Shown here: positions 26,040 through 34,317 of the stretch, in pieces
How positions within the stretch are numbered: the first letter of the stretch is position 1
Layout of the letters: each line of letters opens with the position of its first letter
DNA from: Alistipes sp. CAG:831
Lineage (GTDB): Bacteria > Bacteroidota > Bacteroidia > Bacteroidales > UBA932
Reading direction: 5' to 3'
NCBI GenBank assembly: GCA_000432775.1
Contig: HF990344.1
Coordinates: forward strand, 15,069-50,015
Length of the DNA: 34,947 nucleotides
Position numbers and translations under genes: made by a program
Notes under the pieces: model-generated
What the model saw: the letters and a program-made list of their open reading frames with translations, nothing else
Databases searched by the model: none
Told to the model about the DNA's origin: nothing

Positions 26040-26059
26040 TTTCGTGCACGTGCACGAAA
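26040..26059. promoter_or_regulatory. LacI-type operator between the regulator gene and kdgK
   Basis: TTTCGTGCACGTGCACGAAA is a perfect 20-bp palindrome centred on CG. Its core matches the uxaC-uxaB operator at 15 of 16 positions. It lies about 15 nt upstream of the kdgK -7 element and about 28 nt upstream (minus strand) of the regulator's own -7 element. Confidence 0.82.
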
Positions 26060-26074
26060 ATAAAAATAAATGCC

Positions 26075-26082
26075 TACTTTTG
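26075..26082 (+). promoter_or_regulatory. Putative kdgK -7 promoter element TACTTTTG
   Basis: Exact TAnnTTTG match 23 nt before the kdgK ATG at 26106. Its presence makes the earlier in-frame ATG at 26070 unlikely, since that codon would lie upstream of the transcript start. Confidence 0.6.
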
Positions 26083-26105
26083 TAAGCGAAAAACTAATCA
26101 GTACT

Positions 26106-27146
26106 ATGGCAAAAGTTGTTACTTTCGGAGAAGTCATGCTCCGTCTCTCTACCCCAGGCTACCTGAGGTTCTCACAGGCAAAACAGTTTGACGCCACATT
26201 CGGCGGAGGTGAAGCCAATGTGGCCGTATCCCTGGCCAATTACGGAATAGACGTGCAGTTCGTCACCAGACTGCCCGAGAACGAGATAGCGCAGAGCTGC
26301 GTCCGCGACCTGCACTCCTACGGCGTAGGCACCGACTACTGTGTGTACGGCGGCGACCGCCTCGGCATCTACTTCCTGGAGACAGGAGCCGTGGCACGCG
26401 GCAGCAAGGTGGTGTACGACAGGGCTCACTCCTCCATCTCCGAGATACAGGCCGGCATGATAGACTGGGAGAAAGTGCTCGCAGGAGCATCCTGGTTCCA
26501 CTGGACCGGCATCACACCCGCCATCAGCCAGGGCGCGGCCGACGCCTGCCTGGAGGCAGTAAGGACAGCCAACCGCCTCGGCGTGACCGTCTCATGCGAT
26601 CTTAACTATCGCAAGAACCTCTGGAAATACGGCAAGAAGGCCTCAGAAGTAATGCCCGCTCTCGTAGAGTGCTGCGACATCATTCTCGGTAATGAGGAAG
26701 ATGCGGAGAAGGTATTCGGCATCAAGCCCGAAGGTTTCGACGCCGCAGCCACAGAGGGCAAGGTCAATGCAGCCGAGTTCGAGAGCGTATGCACCCAGCT
26801 GATGCAGAAATTCCCGCGTGCGAAGAAGGTCGTCATCACCTTGCGCGGCTCCATCAACGCCAACCACAACACCTGGGGAGGCGTCCTCTACGACGGTCAG
26901 AAACTCTACACCTCTCCCCGCTACGACATCACCCACATCGTGGACCGTGTCGGCGGCGGTGACTCCTTCATGGGAGGTCTGATCTACGGCCTGCTCACCT
27001 ATACCGGCGACGACCAGAAGGCCCTGAACTTCGCAGTAGCAGCTTCCTGCCTGAAGCATACCATCTTCGGAGACTACAACCAGGTAACTGTCAAGGAGGT
27101 CGAGAACCTGATGAAAGGCGACGCCTCCGGACGTGTAAGCAGATAA
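26106..27146 (+). CDS. kdgK: KdgK, 2-keto-3-deoxygluconate kinase (PfkB family)
   Basis: Phosphorylates KDG to 2-keto-3-deoxy-6-phosphogluconate with ATP. 346 residues from the Met at 26106 (MAKVVTFGEVMLRLSTPGY); the ATG at 26070 would add 12 non-conserved residues and precede the -7 element. PfkB hallmarks: GGGEANVAVSLANYG near residue 35, and the C-terminal signature DRVGGGDSFMGGLIYGLL containing the catalytic Asp and anion hole (GGGD). First gene of kdgK-eda-exuT, 18 nt before eda. Other PfkB sugar kinases are possible in principle, but the aldolase partner and pathway context make KDG the clear substrate. Confidence 0.94.
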   Translation: MAKVVTFGEVMLRLSTPGYLRFSQAKQFDATFGGGEANVAVSLANYGIDVQFVTRLPENEIAQSCVRDLHSYGVGTDYCVYGGDRLGIYFLETGAVARGSKVVYDRAHSSISEIQAGMIDWEKVLAGASWFHWTGITPAISQGAADACLEAVRTANRLGVTVSCDLNYRKNLWKYGKKASEVMPALVECCDIILGNEEDAEKVFGIKPEGFDAAATEGKVNAAEFESVCTQLMQKFPRAKKVVITLRGSINANHNTWGGVLYDGQKLYTSPRYDITHIVDRVGGGDSFMGGLIYGLLTYTGDDQKALNFAVAASCLKHTIFGDYNQVTVKEVENLMKGDASGRVSR

Positions 27147-27164
27147 TATAAAGGGAAAAAGACA

Positions 27165-27845
27165 ATGGCAAGATTCAACAAGATACAGACCCTCACGGCC
27201 ATGACCGGCACCGGCATGGTCCCCGTGTTCTACCACAGCGACATAGAGGTGTGCAAAAAGGTCCTCAAGGCCTGCTATGACGGAGGCGTGAGAGCCTTCG
27301 AGTTCACCAACAGGGGCGACTTCGCCCACGAGGTATTCGCCGAACTCATGAAATACAGCACCCGGGAGTGTCCGGACATGGTGCTCGGCGCAGGCACTGT
27401 TGTGGATGCAGGCACGGCCTCACTTTATATACAGATGGGCGCCAACTTCATCGTCGGGCCCCTCTTCAACCCCGACGTGGCCAAGGTCTGCAACCGCCGC
27501 TGCATCCCCTACTCTCCCGGCTGCGGCTCGGTAACCGAGATAGGCTTCGCCCAGGAGGCAGGCTGCGACCTGATCAAGGTCTTCCCGGCCGGCAATGTAG
27601 GCGGCCCGTCATTCGTCAAGAACGTGCTCGCCCCCATGTCCTGGAGCATGCTGATAGTGACAGGTGCTGTGGAGCCGACAAGGGAGAACCTCACAGAGTG
27701 GGTCAAGGCCGGAGTGAGCTGCGTCGGCATGGGCTCCAAGCTCTTCCCCAAGGACGCAATAGCCTCCGGCGACTGGAACCGCATCACCACCCTGTGCCGC
27801 GATGCCCTCGGATACATCGCCGAGGCACGCACTGCCAAGAAATAA
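27165..27845 (+). CDS. eda: Eda/KdgA, KDPG aldolase
   Basis: Splits 2-keto-3-deoxy-6-phosphogluconate into pyruvate and glyceraldehyde 3-phosphate. 226 residues, a class I TIM-barrel aldolase. Glu46 (AFEFTNRG) is the conserved general acid/base and Lys138 (CDLIKVFPAGNVGG) the Schiff-base lysine. VLGAGTVVDAG at ~74 and the phosphate-binding GVSCVGMGSKLFP near the C-terminus complete the pattern. It joins kdgK (18 nt upstream) and exuT (23 nt downstream) in one operon, giving the last step of uronate catabolism. Confidence 0.95.
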   Translation: MARFNKIQTLTAMTGTGMVPVFYHSDIEVCKKVLKACYDGGVRAFEFTNRGDFAHEVFAELMKYSTRECPDMVLGAGTVVDAGTASLYIQMGANFIVGPLFNPDVAKVCNRRCIPYSPGCGSVTEIGFAQEAGCDLIKVFPAGNVGGPSFVKNVLAPMSWSMLIVTGAVEPTRENLTEWVKAGVSCVGMGSKLFPKDAIASGDWNRITTLCRDALGYIAEARTAKK

Positions 27846-27868
27846 CTGAAACTCTAACCTGATACTGT

Positions 27869-29350
27869 ATGAAAGAAGAATCCACAAGCAAGAAACTCAT
27901 GACCAACTGGAGGTGGTGGATGTGCGTACTGCTCTTCCTGGCCACTACAGTCAACTACATGGACCGTCAGGTCCTGTCCCTGACCTGGAAGGACTTCATC
28001 GCACCCGAGTTCCACTGGACTGACAGCGACTACGGCACCATCACCGGTATTTTCTCCATCGTCTACGCAATCTGCATGCTCTTCGCCGGCAAATTCGTGG
28101 ACTTCATGGGGACCAGGAAAGGCTATCTGTGGTCCATCGGAGTATGGTCCGCCGGAGCCTGCCTCCACGCCATCTGCGGCTGGCTCACCGTGCATATTGA
28201 AGGCTTCGAAAATGCAGCCGCGATGACGGCAGTCGAGAACGGATCCGCCGCTGCCCTGGCCATAGCCTCCACCAGCGTCTGGCTATTCGTGGCCGCCCGC
28301 TGCATTCTGGCTCTGGGAGAAGCCGGCAACTTCCCCGCCGCCATCAAGGTGACAGCCGAGTATTTCCCCAAGAAGGACCGCGCCTTCGCCACCTCGATAT
28401 TCAACTCCGGAGCCTCGATAGGCGCCCTCGTTGCCCCTGCCACCATTCCGCTGCTCGCCCAGTTCTTCAAGGACCGCGGCGTAGGTGGAGGCTGGGAGAT
28501 GGCTTTCATCATCATAGGTGCCCTTGGCTTCATCTGGATGGGATTCTGGGTCTTCATGTACGACAAGCCCGAGAAGTCGAAGCACGTCAGCAAGGCCGAA
28601 CTGGACTACATTCACCAGGACGATGCGGAGAATGTATCAGCCGCAGCCTCTGCATCCGAAAAGGACGAGCTGAAGATTCCCTTCTGGAAATGCTTCACCT
28701 ACCGTCAGACCTGGTCCTTCATAGTCGGCAAGTTCTTCACCGACGGAGTATGGTGGTTCTACCTGTTCTGGGCTCCCGCCTACTTCTCCGACACATACGG
28801 CTACGCATCCAGCTCCAGCCAGGCCATTACCCTTATTTTCACCCTCTACGCCATCGTAACCGTGCTTTCCATCTTCGGAGGCTACTTACCTAAACTATTC
28901 GTAGAGAAAAAGGGAATGAACCCCTACAACGGCCGCATGCTGGCCATGCTCATCTTCGCTTTCTTCCCTCTGTTCGCCCTCTTTGCCCAGCCCCTCGGAG
29001 GCTTCTCCGCATGGTGGCCGGCAGTAATCATCGGACTCGCGGGAGCCGGACACCAGGCCTGGTCGGCCAACCTCTTCTCCACCATCGGAGACATGTTCCC
29101 CAAGTCGGCCATCGCCACCATCACCGGTATCGGAGGTATGGCGGGCGGCATAGGCTCTTTCCTCATCAACAAAGGAGCCGGCGCTCTCTTCACCCACTCA
29201 GAAGAGATGGGAGAGGCGTTCACATTCCTGGGGTTCAGCGGCAAACCGGCCGGATACATGATTGTCTTCTGCATATGCGCCGTAGCCTACCTGATCGCCT
29301 GGTCCATCATGAAGTCCCTCGTACCCAAGTACAAACCCATCGAAAAATAA
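27869..29350 (+). CDS. exuT: MFS hexuronate transporter (ExuT-like)
   Basis: Inner-membrane symporter for galacturonate/glucuronate, of the anion:cation symporter branch of MFS. 493 residues with about 12 hydrophobic segments. The N-terminal WMCVLLFLATTVNYMDRQVL includes the family motif NYMDRQVLS, and CILALGEAGNFPAAIKVTAE lies in the middle region. A hydrophilic loop of roughly 45 residues rich in Lys, Glu and Ala separates the two halves (~225-270), and GIGGMAGGIGSFLINKGAG is near the end. Last gene of kdgK-eda-exuT, closed by a strong terminator. Specificity for hexuronates is inferred from family and operon; free KDG or aldonates are alternatives. Confidence 0.9.
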   Translation: MKEESTSKKLMTNWRWWMCVLLFLATTVNYMDRQVLSLTWKDFIAPEFHWTDSDYGTITGIFSIVYAICMLFAGKFVDFMGTRKGYLWSIGVWSAGACLHAICGWLTVHIEGFENAAAMTAVENGSAAALAIASTSVWLFVAARCILALGEAGNFPAAIKVTAEYFPKKDRAFATSIFNSGASIGALVAPATIPLLAQFFKDRGVGGGWEMAFIIIGALGFIWMGFWVFMYDKPEKSKHVSKAELDYIHQDDAENVSAAASASEKDELKIPFWKCFTYRQTWSFIVGKFFTDGVWWFYLFWAPAYFSDTYGYASSSSQAITLIFTLYAIVTVLSIFGGYLPKLFVEKKGMNPYNGRMLAMLIFAFFPLFALFAQPLGGFSAWWPAVIIGLAGAGHQAWSANLFSTIGDMFPKSAIATITGIGGMAGGIGSFLINKGAGALFTHSEEMGEAFTFLGFSGKPAGYMIVFCICAVAYLIAWSIMKSLVPKYKPIEK

Positions 29351-29376
29351 CGTCTGATCATCATATTGTTTTCGCC

Positions 29377-29411
29377 AGGCCTGCCGCACTCCTTCAGCGG
29401 GAGGCCTTTTT
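29377..29411 (+). terminator. Rho-independent terminator after exuT
   Basis: AGGCCTGCCGC (29377-29387) pairs with GCGGGAGGCCT (29397-29407) with one G-G mismatch, followed by TTTTT. It closes the kdgK-eda-exuT operon and isolates the hydrolase gene at 29428. Confidence 0.88.
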
Positions 29412-29427
29412 CTAAAGATACGGCATT

Positions 29428-30579
29428 ATGCACCTCAAAATACATCACTCACTCCTGACCGCAGCATTTCTCCTGCTGTCCTCCTTTCCGCTTTCCGCCC
29501 AGGATTACGGAGTAAGCGGCTTCATGCCTGCGTTCTTCCCTCAGATGAAAGCATCCCTTTCCTGGCCTGAGGCCTGGGGCAACAGTCCTGAGAAGGACTT
29601 CGGGACGTGGAAGGTCCGTGCCCGCGGCATTGTCCTTGAGTGCATGGAGAATATTCCTCCTGCTCCGGATGAGTTCGGAATGGCAGTGACTGCCTCCGAA
29701 CAGAGGGACGGATATACTGCCCGGAAGATAGAATTCAACCTCTCCGCATGGTACCGTGTCCCGGCGTATCTGCTGGTTCCGGACGGAGAGGGTCCCTTCC
29801 CGGCAGTATTGGTGCTGCACGACCACGGAGCCCATTTTACAATAGGCAAGGAAAAACTGGTCCGGCCCTTCGGAGTATCCCCCGAGGTGCAGGAAGATGC
29901 CCTGCAATGGGTGGAAAAATGCTATGACGGGGTATTCGTAGGCGACTTTCTGGCGCAGCACGGTTATGTTGTCCTGGCAGTGGATGCCCTGTACTGGGGT
30001 GACAGGGGCCGGCTGGAAGGAGCGGACTACGACGTGCAGCAGGCTCTGGCGTCCAATCTGCTTCAGATGGGAGGCTCCTGGGGCGGAATCATCACTGCCG
30101 ACGACATGCGCAGCACAGATTTTCTGGCATCTCTGGACTGCGTGGACACCGCCCGCATCGGTTGCCTGGGATTCTCGATGGGGGCCTACCGTTCGTGGAT
30201 GCTTGCCGCCGTGAGCAGCCGCATCGCCGCCTCGGCCTCAGTATGCTGGATGAACACCACGGAACATCTGATGACTATGACCAACAACCAGAACAAGGGC
30301 GGCTCGGCGTATTCGATGATCGTTCCAGGACTGCGCCGCTACATGGACTATCCACACACGGCCGTCCTGGCCTGTCCCCGCCCGGTCCTGTTCTTCAACG
30401 GCAGTCAGGACAAGCTCTTTCCCGTCGAGGGCGTGGAGGACGCCTACGACATCCTGAGGAAAGCCTGGGAGGACAATAATGCAGAAGACAGGCTCGTCAC
30501 CAGAATATGGGACGAGAAACATTTCTTCAACCGGCAGATGCAGGAGGAGGTTCTGGGGTTTTTCCGCCGCTGGCTTTGA
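29428..30579 (+). CDS. Secreted alpha/beta-hydrolase (dienelactone-hydrolase-like, probable carbohydrate esterase)
   Basis: 383 residues with a Sec signal ending near PLSAQ (residue ~25). A catalytic triad is visible: Ser250 in the nucleophile elbow GFSMGAY, Asp328 (NGSQDKLFP) and His365 (DEKHFFN). The strand FPAVLVLHDHGAH and WYRVPAYLLVPDGEGP lead the fold, as in the Abhydrolase_7/acetyl-xylan-esterase-like groups of Bacteroidota PULs. Lying next to the uronate genes, it might de-esterify pectic or xylan oligosaccharides in the periplasm, but that is inference. It has its own transcription unit: a terminator stands 17 nt upstream and no clear TAnnTTTG was found. Its 3' end overlaps the convergent rnhA by 53 nt. 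Confidence 0.8.
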   Translation: MHLKIHHSLLTAAFLLLSSFPLSAQDYGVSGFMPAFFPQMKASLSWPEAWGNSPEKDFGTWKVRARGIVLECMENIPPAPDEFGMAVTASEQRDGYTARKIEFNLSAWYRVPAYLLVPDGEGPFPAVLVLHDHGAHFTIGKEKLVRPFGVSPEVQEDALQWVEKCYDGVFVGDFLAQHGYVVLAVDALYWGDRGRLEGADYDVQQALASNLLQMGGSWGGIITADDMRSTDFLASLDCVDTARIGCLGFSMGAYRSWMLAAVSSRIAASASVCWMNTTEHLMTMTNNQNKGGSAYSMIVPGLRRYMDYPHTAVLACPRPVLFFNGSQDKLFPVEGVEDAYDILRKAWEDNNAEDRLVTRIWDEKHFFNRQMQEEVLGFFRRWL

Positions 30580-31015
30580 TGACAGCAGTGGCAGCAGCCA
30601 CGGCCAGCTGGTCGCAGCGGTTGTTCATGGGGTTGTCAGCATGGCCCTTGACCCATACAAAAGTGACACGGTGACGGCGATAGACAGACAGAAAACGTAT
30701 CCACAGATCGGCATTAAGACGCTTTTCAAAATTCTTGCGTTCCCAGCCGAAGACCCAGCCCTTGTTGACCGAGTCGACTACGTACTTGGAATCACTGTAG
30801 AGGATTATTTCCGCATTGTGACGCTTGACCGCCTCGAGGCCGACAATGACGGCCGTGAGTTCCATACGGTTGTTGGTCGTCTCCGGAAAACCGGCAGAGA
30901 GTTCCTTATAATGCTCTCCACAGCGCAGGATAACACCATAACCGCCCGGCCCGGGATTGCCCCGGGACGAGCCGTCGGTAAAAATCTCTATAGGCAGTTT
31001 CCTTTCAGCGCACAT
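30527..31015 (-). CDS. rnhA: Ribonuclease HI
   Basis: Cleaves RNA in RNA-DNA hybrids. 162 residues. The active site is complete: Asp14 (IFTDGSSRGNPGPGGYG), Glu52 (NNRMELTAVI), Asp75 (LYSDSKYVVDSV), and Asp135 (NNRCDQLA), with His125 in WVKGHADNPMN. The basic segment after WERKN is the handle region of the E. coli type. It starts 11 nt after pdxA on the same strand, so it is probably the second gene of a pdxA-rnhA operon. Its last 53 nt, coding for a Pro/Ser-rich tail (GGKTPEPPPASAG), overlap the 3' end of the convergent hydrolase gene. Confidence 0.95.
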   Translation of the reverse strand: MCAERKLPIEIFTDGSSRGNPGPGGYGVILRCGEHYKELSAGFPETTNNRMELTAVIVGLEAVKRHNAEIILYSDSKYVVDSVNKGWVFGWERKNFEKRLNADLWIRFLSVYRRHRVTFVWVKGHADNPMNNRCDQLAVAAATAVIKASGGKTPEPPPASAG

Positions 31016-31026
31016 CGCTCACTGCA

Positions 31027-32109
31027 CTACACCGGTCCCTTGACTCCGCCCTTGGAGCCGCCCTCGGATGCTGACGGCGCCTTCAGGACATTCTCCCGCA
31101 TCTGCTCATAGTTCCAGCGGTTGCGCACTATGTCGATAGCCTCGTATATGGCCGACTTCATGGGCATGGGATTGGCTGCATTCTTTCCGGCCAGTTCGTA
31201 TGCGGTACCGTGATCCGGAGCGGTGCGCACTATCGGCAGACCGGCCGTAAAGTTGACTCCTGTATCGAAGGCCAGGGCCTTGAAAGGAATGAGTCCCTGG
31301 TCGTGGTACATGGCCAGGACTGCATCGAAATTGTACTGCTGATGGGTGCTGAAGAATCCGTCCGGGGAATACGGTCCGAAAGCCAGGATATTCTCGCGGC
31401 CGGCAGCCTCGATGGCAGGACTGATGACGTCTATCTCAGCACGTCCCAGCAGACCGCCGTCTCCTGAGTGTGGGTTGAGTCCCAGAACGGCTATCTTGGG
31501 CCGGACTATACCGAAATCCTTTCTCAGGGACTGGTCCATAACGCGGATCTTTCCTAAAATCTTCTCCACTGACAGAGCGCCGGGAACCGAGGACAGGGGC
31601 AGATGGTTGGTCACCACTCCTACCCTCATCTTGCCCGACACCATGAACATCATGCCGTCACTGCCTCCGCTCTGTTCCGTCAGGTACTCGGTGTGACCGA
31701 TGAAGCCGGGCAGATGCAGGGCCACGTCCTTCTTGTTCAGAGGAGCAGTGACCAGAGCATCCAGATCTCCGGCCACCAGATCCCTGACCGCAGTCTGCAG
31801 AGAGACCAGAGAAGCCTCTGCCCCTTCGGGCGAGGGCTGTCCGGGATCGATGCGGAAATTGTCCTGCACGCAGTTGATGATGTTGACCCGCTTGGAGTGA
31901 TAGTCCTTGGCGGTATTGATGATGTTGGTATTGAGTGTCTCCACGTCAGAGAGCTGCTTCTTGTAGAAGCCGAATGCCCTCGAGGAGCCATAGACGATCG
32001 GGATGCAGAGATCCAGGAGGCGTGCATCTGTCAGAGACTTGATAATCACCTCATAGCCTATTCCATTCGTATCACCCTGGGTGATTCCTACTATGATTTT
32101 CCTATTCAT
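31027..32109 (-). CDS. pdxA: PdxA, 4-hydroxythreonine-4-phosphate dehydrogenase
   Basis: NAD-dependent step of the DXP-dependent pyridoxal phosphate pathway. 360 residues. The N-terminus IIVGITQGDTNGIGYEVIIK is diagnostic; GFIGHTEYLTEQ and AMYHDQGLIPFKALAFD carry metal-binding His residues, and GLPIVRTAPDHGTAYELAGK follows. It is divergent from recG with 71 nt between the start codons, which hold a -7 element for each gene. The C-terminal Lys/Gly/Pro-rich residues after PSASEGGSKGG are a short non-conserved extension. Co-oriented rnhA follows after 11 nt. Confidence 0.97.
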   Translation of the reverse strand: MNRKIIVGITQGDTNGIGYEVIIKSLTDARLLDLCIPIVYGSSRAFGFYKKQLSDVETLNTNIINTAKDYHSKRVNIINCVQDNFRIDPGQPSPEGAEASLVSLQTAVRDLVAGDLDALVTAPLNKKDVALHLPGFIGHTEYLTEQSGGSDGMMFMVSGKMRVGVVTNHLPLSSVPGALSVEKILGKIRVMDQSLRKDFGIVRPKIAVLGLNPHSGDGGLLGRAEIDVISPAIEAAGRENILAFGPYSPDGFFSTHQQYNFDAVLAMYHDQGLIPFKALAFDTGVNFTAGLPIVRTAPDHGTAYELAGKNAANPMPMKSAIYEAIDIVRNRWNYEQMRENVLKAPSASEGGSKGGVKGPV

Positions 32110-32146
32110 GGCTATAAATTTTGTGGCCCGTGTACAGACGGGCGTG

Positions 32147-32154
32147 CAAATTTA
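32147..32154 (-). promoter_or_regulatory. Putative pdxA -7 element (TAAATTTG on the minus strand)
   Basis: Exact TAnnTTTG match on the minus strand, 37 nt upstream of the pdxA start. No clear TTTG at the -33 spacing. Confidence 0.5.
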
Positions 32155-32167
32155 ATCACTTTTTCGC

Positions 32168-32175
32168 TACCTTTG
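32168..32175 (+). promoter_or_regulatory. recG -7 element TACCTTTG, 5 nt before the ATG
   Basis: Exact TAnnTTTG match. It ends 5 nt before the ATG at 32181, so transcription would start at or next to the start codon, giving a leaderless message. It also rules out the upstream in-frame ATG at 32121. Confidence 0.6.
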
Positions 32176-32180
32176 TCAGC

Positions 32181-34295
32181 ATGTCCAATATTCTTGACAG
32201 AGATATCAAGTACCTCCCCGGCATCGGAGAGAAGCGGGCCGCCCTCCTGGACAAGGAACTCGGCATCCGCACTTTCCGTGACATGCTGTACACATTCCCC
32301 TACAGGTACATCGACCGAAGCCGGGTCTACTCCATCTCGGAGATAGACTCGTCCATGGCATATATACAGATCAGAGGCAGGATAATACGTACATCCACTG
32401 CAGGATCCGGCAAATCAGCCCGCTTCATTGCCACCCTCAAGGACGACAGCGGCACCATAGACCTTGTATTTTTCAAGGGAGTAAAATGGATACAGGACAA
32501 AATCTCCCCGAACCGCGAGTACATCGTATTCGGCAAGCCATCCCTCTTCAACGGTACCTGGAATATGGTGCATCCGGAGCTGGACCCTGTCGGCGAGAGC
32601 GGAACATCCTCATGGCCCTCCACCCTCATCGGCATATACTCCAGCACCGACAAGCTCCGCAACAACGGCATTTCCATCAAGGTCTTCGCCCGCCTCCAGC
32701 AGACCCTGCAGCAGAAGATTGCAGGGGCCGTCCAGGAGACCCTTCCACAGGAAGTCCTCTCCTCCCAGAAACTGCCTTCCCTTGCATTTGCCCTGGCCAA
32801 CATCCATTTTCCCAAAGATATGCGGAGCCTCGAGGCTGCCCGCTACCGTCTCAAGTTCGAGGAACTCTTCTTCCTCCAGCTGTCCCTGCTGCGGCAGAAG
32901 AATGTGAGAATGAACGGGGCCTCCGGAATCCTGTTCCACAAGGTAGGAACGGCATTCAATTACTGCTACAGCAGGCTGCCGTACGAGCTGACCGGAGCGC
33001 AGAAACGGGTAATCAAGGAGATACGGCGCGATACCGTCTCCGGCAAGCAGATGAACCGCCTCCTGCAGGGGGACGTGGGCAGCGGCAAGACGATGGTAGC
33101 CCTGCTGACGGCCCTTATAGCAGTGGACAACGGATACCAGGCCTGCGTGATGGCTCCTACGGAAGTGCTTGCAGTACAGCATTTCCGCAATTTCGAACGT
33201 TCGCTTGCAGGCTCGGAGGTCCGGGTGGCCCTGCTGACCGGCAGTACAAAGGCAAAAGAGCGAAGGGAAATAGACGAGGGGCTGCGCAGCGGAGAGATAG
33301 ACATCCTCATAGGCACCCACGCGGTCATAGAGGACAATGTGGTCTTCTCCCATCTGGGATTCGTGGTCATCGACGAACAGCACCGCTTCGGGGTGGACCA
33401 GCGGGCCAGGCTGAGACTCAAGGCATCCGAGCCGCCCCACATCCTGGTGATGACGGCCACGCCCATCCCGCGGACCCTGGCCATGACCCTCTACGGCGAC
33501 CTGGACGTGTCCGTAATCGACGAGCTGCCTCCTGGCCGCAAGCCGGTACAGACCATCCATGTGACGGAGGGGCAGAGGTTCAAGATGTACGATTTTATCA
33601 AGAGCGAGATACGCAAGGGACGGCAGGCCTTCATCGTCTACCCCTTGATCAAGGAATCCGAGAAACTCGATTATCAGAACCTGGAACAGGGGTACAACAC
33701 CGTAGTAGACTACTTCAAGGCTCCGGAATTCGTCACCGCAGTGGTACACGGCCAGCAGAAGAACGAGGACAAGGCCTTCGACATGAAACTCTTCGCAGAC
33801 GGCAAGGCGGACATCCTCGTGGCCACCTCTGTCATTGAGGTCGGAGTGGACGTGCCGAACGCTTCGGTGATGGTCATCGAAAGCGCCGAGAGATTCGGGC
33901 TGTCCCAGCTGCACCAGCTGAGAGGCCGGGTAGGACGCGGAGCAGAGAAGTCATACTGCCTGCTGATGACCGGCTACAAGCTCAGCGAAGACTCCCGGAA
34001 ACGGATAGAGCTCATGTGCTCTACCAATGACGGCTTCGAACTCGCCGAAGCCGACCTCCGCATGCGCGGTCCCGGAGACATGGAAGGTACGCGACAGAGC
34101 GGCCTGGCCTTCGACCTGCGCATAGCCGACCTGGGCAAGGACTCCCCCATCCTCAATCAGGCCAGGGCAGCCGCCTCCGATATTCTCGCGGACGATCCCC
34201 TGCTCGGAAAGCCTTCCTCCGCCCTGCTGCGCTCAGGACTGGACCGGCTGCGCCAGACTTCCGGAGAGATCATAGACTATTCCACCATAAGTTGA
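32181..34295 (+). CDS. recG: RecG, ATP-dependent DNA helicase
   Basis: Branch-migrates and regresses stalled replication forks. 704 residues from Met at 32181 (MSNILDRDIKYLPGIGEKRA); an ATG at 32121 lies upstream of the -7 element. The wedge/OB domain at ~45-150 includes YIQIRGRIIRTS and FIATLKDDSGTIDLVFF. SF2 helicase motifs follow: Walker A QGDVGSGKT with Lys303, APTEVLAVQHF, DEQH at 398-401, MTATPIPRTLAMT, and QLHQLRGRVGRG. The C-terminal RMRGPGDMEGTRQSG is the TRG region typical of RecG. It is followed after 22 nt by mgsA on the same strand. Confidence 0.98.
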   Translation: MSNILDRDIKYLPGIGEKRAALLDKELGIRTFRDMLYTFPYRYIDRSRVYSISEIDSSMAYIQIRGRIIRTSTAGSGKSARFIATLKDDSGTIDLVFFKGVKWIQDKISPNREYIVFGKPSLFNGTWNMVHPELDPVGESGTSSWPSTLIGIYSSTDKLRNNGISIKVFARLQQTLQQKIAGAVQETLPQEVLSSQKLPSLAFALANIHFPKDMRSLEAARYRLKFEELFFLQLSLLRQKNVRMNGASGILFHKVGTAFNYCYSRLPYELTGAQKRVIKEIRRDTVSGKQMNRLLQGDVGSGKTMVALLTALIAVDNGYQACVMAPTEVLAVQHFRNFERSLAGSEVRVALLTGSTKAKERREIDEGLRSGEIDILIGTHAVIEDNVVFSHLGFVVIDEQHRFGVDQRARLRLKASEPPHILVMTATPIPRTLAMTLYGDLDVSVIDELPPGRKPVQTIHVTEGQRFKMYDFIKSEIRKGRQAFIVYPLIKESEKLDYQNLEQGYNTVVDYFKAPEFVTAVVHGQQKNEDKAFDMKLFADGKADILVATSVIEVGVDVPNASVMVIESAERFGLSQLHQLRGRVGRGAEKSYCLLMTGYKLSEDSRKRIELMCSTNDGFELAEADLRMRGPGDMEGTRQSGLAFDLRIADLGKDSPILNQARAAASDILADDPLLGKPSSALLRSGLDRLRQTSGEIIDYSTIS

Positions 34296-34317
34296 ATTTA
34301 TAACCGAATTTTGTAAT

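Noticed and set aside
26070..26105. Upstream ATG for kdgK at 26070
   Set aside because: It lies before the TACTTTTG element and adds 12 residues not typical of KdgK; MAKVVTFGEV at 26106 is the usual N-terminus.
32121..32180. Upstream ATG for recG at 32121
   Set aside because: The 20 extra residues cross the divergent pdxA/recG promoter elements, and RecG-like sequence begins at 32181.
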